This document shows, one piece after another, positions 63,710-64,000 of a stretch of DNA of 64,000 nucleotides. This DNA is from Bifidobacterium canis. Its GTDB lineage: Bacteria; Actinomycetota; Actinomycetes; Actinomycetales; Bifidobacteriaceae. Location of the stretch: the NCBI RefSeq assembly GCF_009727065.1, contig NZ_WNLP01000001.1:248001-312000 (forward strand), written 5' to 3'. Position 1 is the first letter of the stretch, and each line of letters starts with the position of its first letter. The notes below the pieces were generated by a model. It was not told the DNA's origin. It did not search any database and was given only the letters and a program-made list of their open reading frames with translations. A program made the position numbers and the translations under genes.

Positions 63710-64000
63710 ATGACCGACGAATTGAATGAACTCGACGCACTGCACGCCACCGACACGATCGTTGAAGACGACAGGTCGATGCACGGCAGCGAGCACCCCA
63801 ATGAGGGGCCGTTCAGTGAACCGGAGCAGCACTACGATGCTCCGGAAGAGGAAGATGACACTCCAAAGGACGCGTGGCGTACGGCGAAACGGCTGTTCGC
63901 GCAACTGCGCAATCAGCGCACCCGACTGATTGTGGTCTGCTGCTCGATCGTCTGCTATACGGTCGTGCATCTTGCCGGCCCCGTCTACAGTGCAATCGTC
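63710..64000 (+). CDS. ABC transporter, second exporter half (3' end outside window)
   Basis: The first 97 codons of the partner subunit; the window ends inside it. ATG at 63710 has GGGGAGGAGTAGAGC before it. The first 60 residues are an acidic, Glu/Asp-rich hydrophilic region (TDELNELDALHATDTIVEDD at the start), then a basic stretch AWRTAKRLFAQLRNQRTRL and the start of the first membrane helix. Such long acidic N-termini occur in the second half of actinobacterial heterodimeric exporters. It would carry the intact catalytic glutamate if the usual division of labour holds; that cannot be seen here. Confidence 0.85.
   Translation, partial: MTDELNELDALHATDTIVEDDRSMHGSEHPNEGPFSEPEQHYDAPEEEDDTPKDAWRTAKRLFAQLRNQRTRLIVVCCSIVCYTVVHLAGPVYSAIV

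Noticed and set aside
1..64000. Mobile elements, prophage genes, CRISPR arrays or attachment sites
   Set aside because: No transposase, integrase or phage structural gene, no array of regular direct repeats, and no duplicated tRNA 3' end flanking foreign genes. The paired tRNA-Arg copies have only 56 bases of spacer between them.

Overview
The window reads as core chromosome of a Bifidobacterium (Actinomycetota, moderately high GC). Reasons: the pyruvate formate-lyase protein and its order with the activase; the clpP1-clpP2-clpX block; the zwf-opcA-pgl operon convergent with gnd (OpcA is an actinobacterial G6PDH partner); a fumarate reductase without membrane anchors; and a small SPOR-like protein typical of actinobacteria. 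The species is not determined. I see no phage, insertion sequence, CRISPR array, rRNA or integrative element.

Layout: 1-3.7 kb holds the end of nadE, a small conserved ORF and pflB. From 3.8 to 7.6 kb are pflA, an RNase D-type nuclease and trigger factor. From 7.7 to 12.3 kb are a CLC chloride channel, clpP1-clpP2-clpX and two identical tRNA-Arg(ACG) genes. From 12.5 to 18.4 kb are nhaA, a LOG-family hydrolase and the minus-strand set frdA-frdB-O-methyltransferase. From 18.4 to 22.7 kb, on the minus strand, are yraN-comM-dprA and pyridoxamine kinase. From 23 to 30.5 kb, on the plus strand, are O-acetylhomoserine sulfhydrylase, an ECF energising module (fused A-A' ATPase plus T) and a MacB/FtsX-type ABC pair. 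From 30.6 to 34 kb is a minus-strand two-component system with an unusual double sensor kinase. From 34 to 39.1 kb are a prolyl aminopeptidase, proC, ychF, a DUF2975/HTH pair with a readable operator-promoter, and a GNAT protein. From 39.2 to 46.2 kb are an esterase, uracil permease, a YeiH exporter, a DEAD-box helicase and an SDR. From 46.4 to 51.8 kb are a cupredoxin/P1B-ATPase/YHS copper pump, BrnQ and an S51 peptidase. From 51.8 to 56.7 kb is the oxidative pentose phosphate cluster. From 56.8 to 61.3 kb are feoA-feoB-FeoC-like and aspartase. From 61.4 to 64 kb are a nucleoside deoxyribosyltransferase-like protein and a heterodimeric ABC exporter cut by the window end.

A technical pattern dominates interpretation. 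Seven conserved genes (pflB twice, rnd, the ABC permease, the histidine kinase, proC, ychF, feoB) each break at a point where restoring one missing base rejoins the full-length family protein. All eight events are deletions and none is an insertion, most in or next to a short run of one base. I read these as base-calling errors in the assembly, not as real gene decay, so the genes are annotated full length with the break positions given.

Functionally the genes describe a fermentative anaerobe. Pyruvate goes to formate and acetyl-CoA (PflB/PflA) and aspartate to fumarate (AspA); fumarate is probably reduced to succinate by soluble FrdAB. NADPH comes from Zwf/OpcA, Pgl and Gnd. Ferrous iron enters by FeoAB, copper leaves by the P1B pump, and protein quality control is by trigger factor and ClpXP. 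Many convergent or operon ends are closed by long, near-perfect hairpins. I did not find a convincing undescribed multi-gene system. The most interesting leads are the double histidine kinase with a degenerate second half, the internal translation start for a stand-alone YHS domain inside the copper pump gene, the tandem operators at the DUF2975/HTH promoter, and the deoxyribosyltransferase-like protein with the usual catalytic glutamate replaced.
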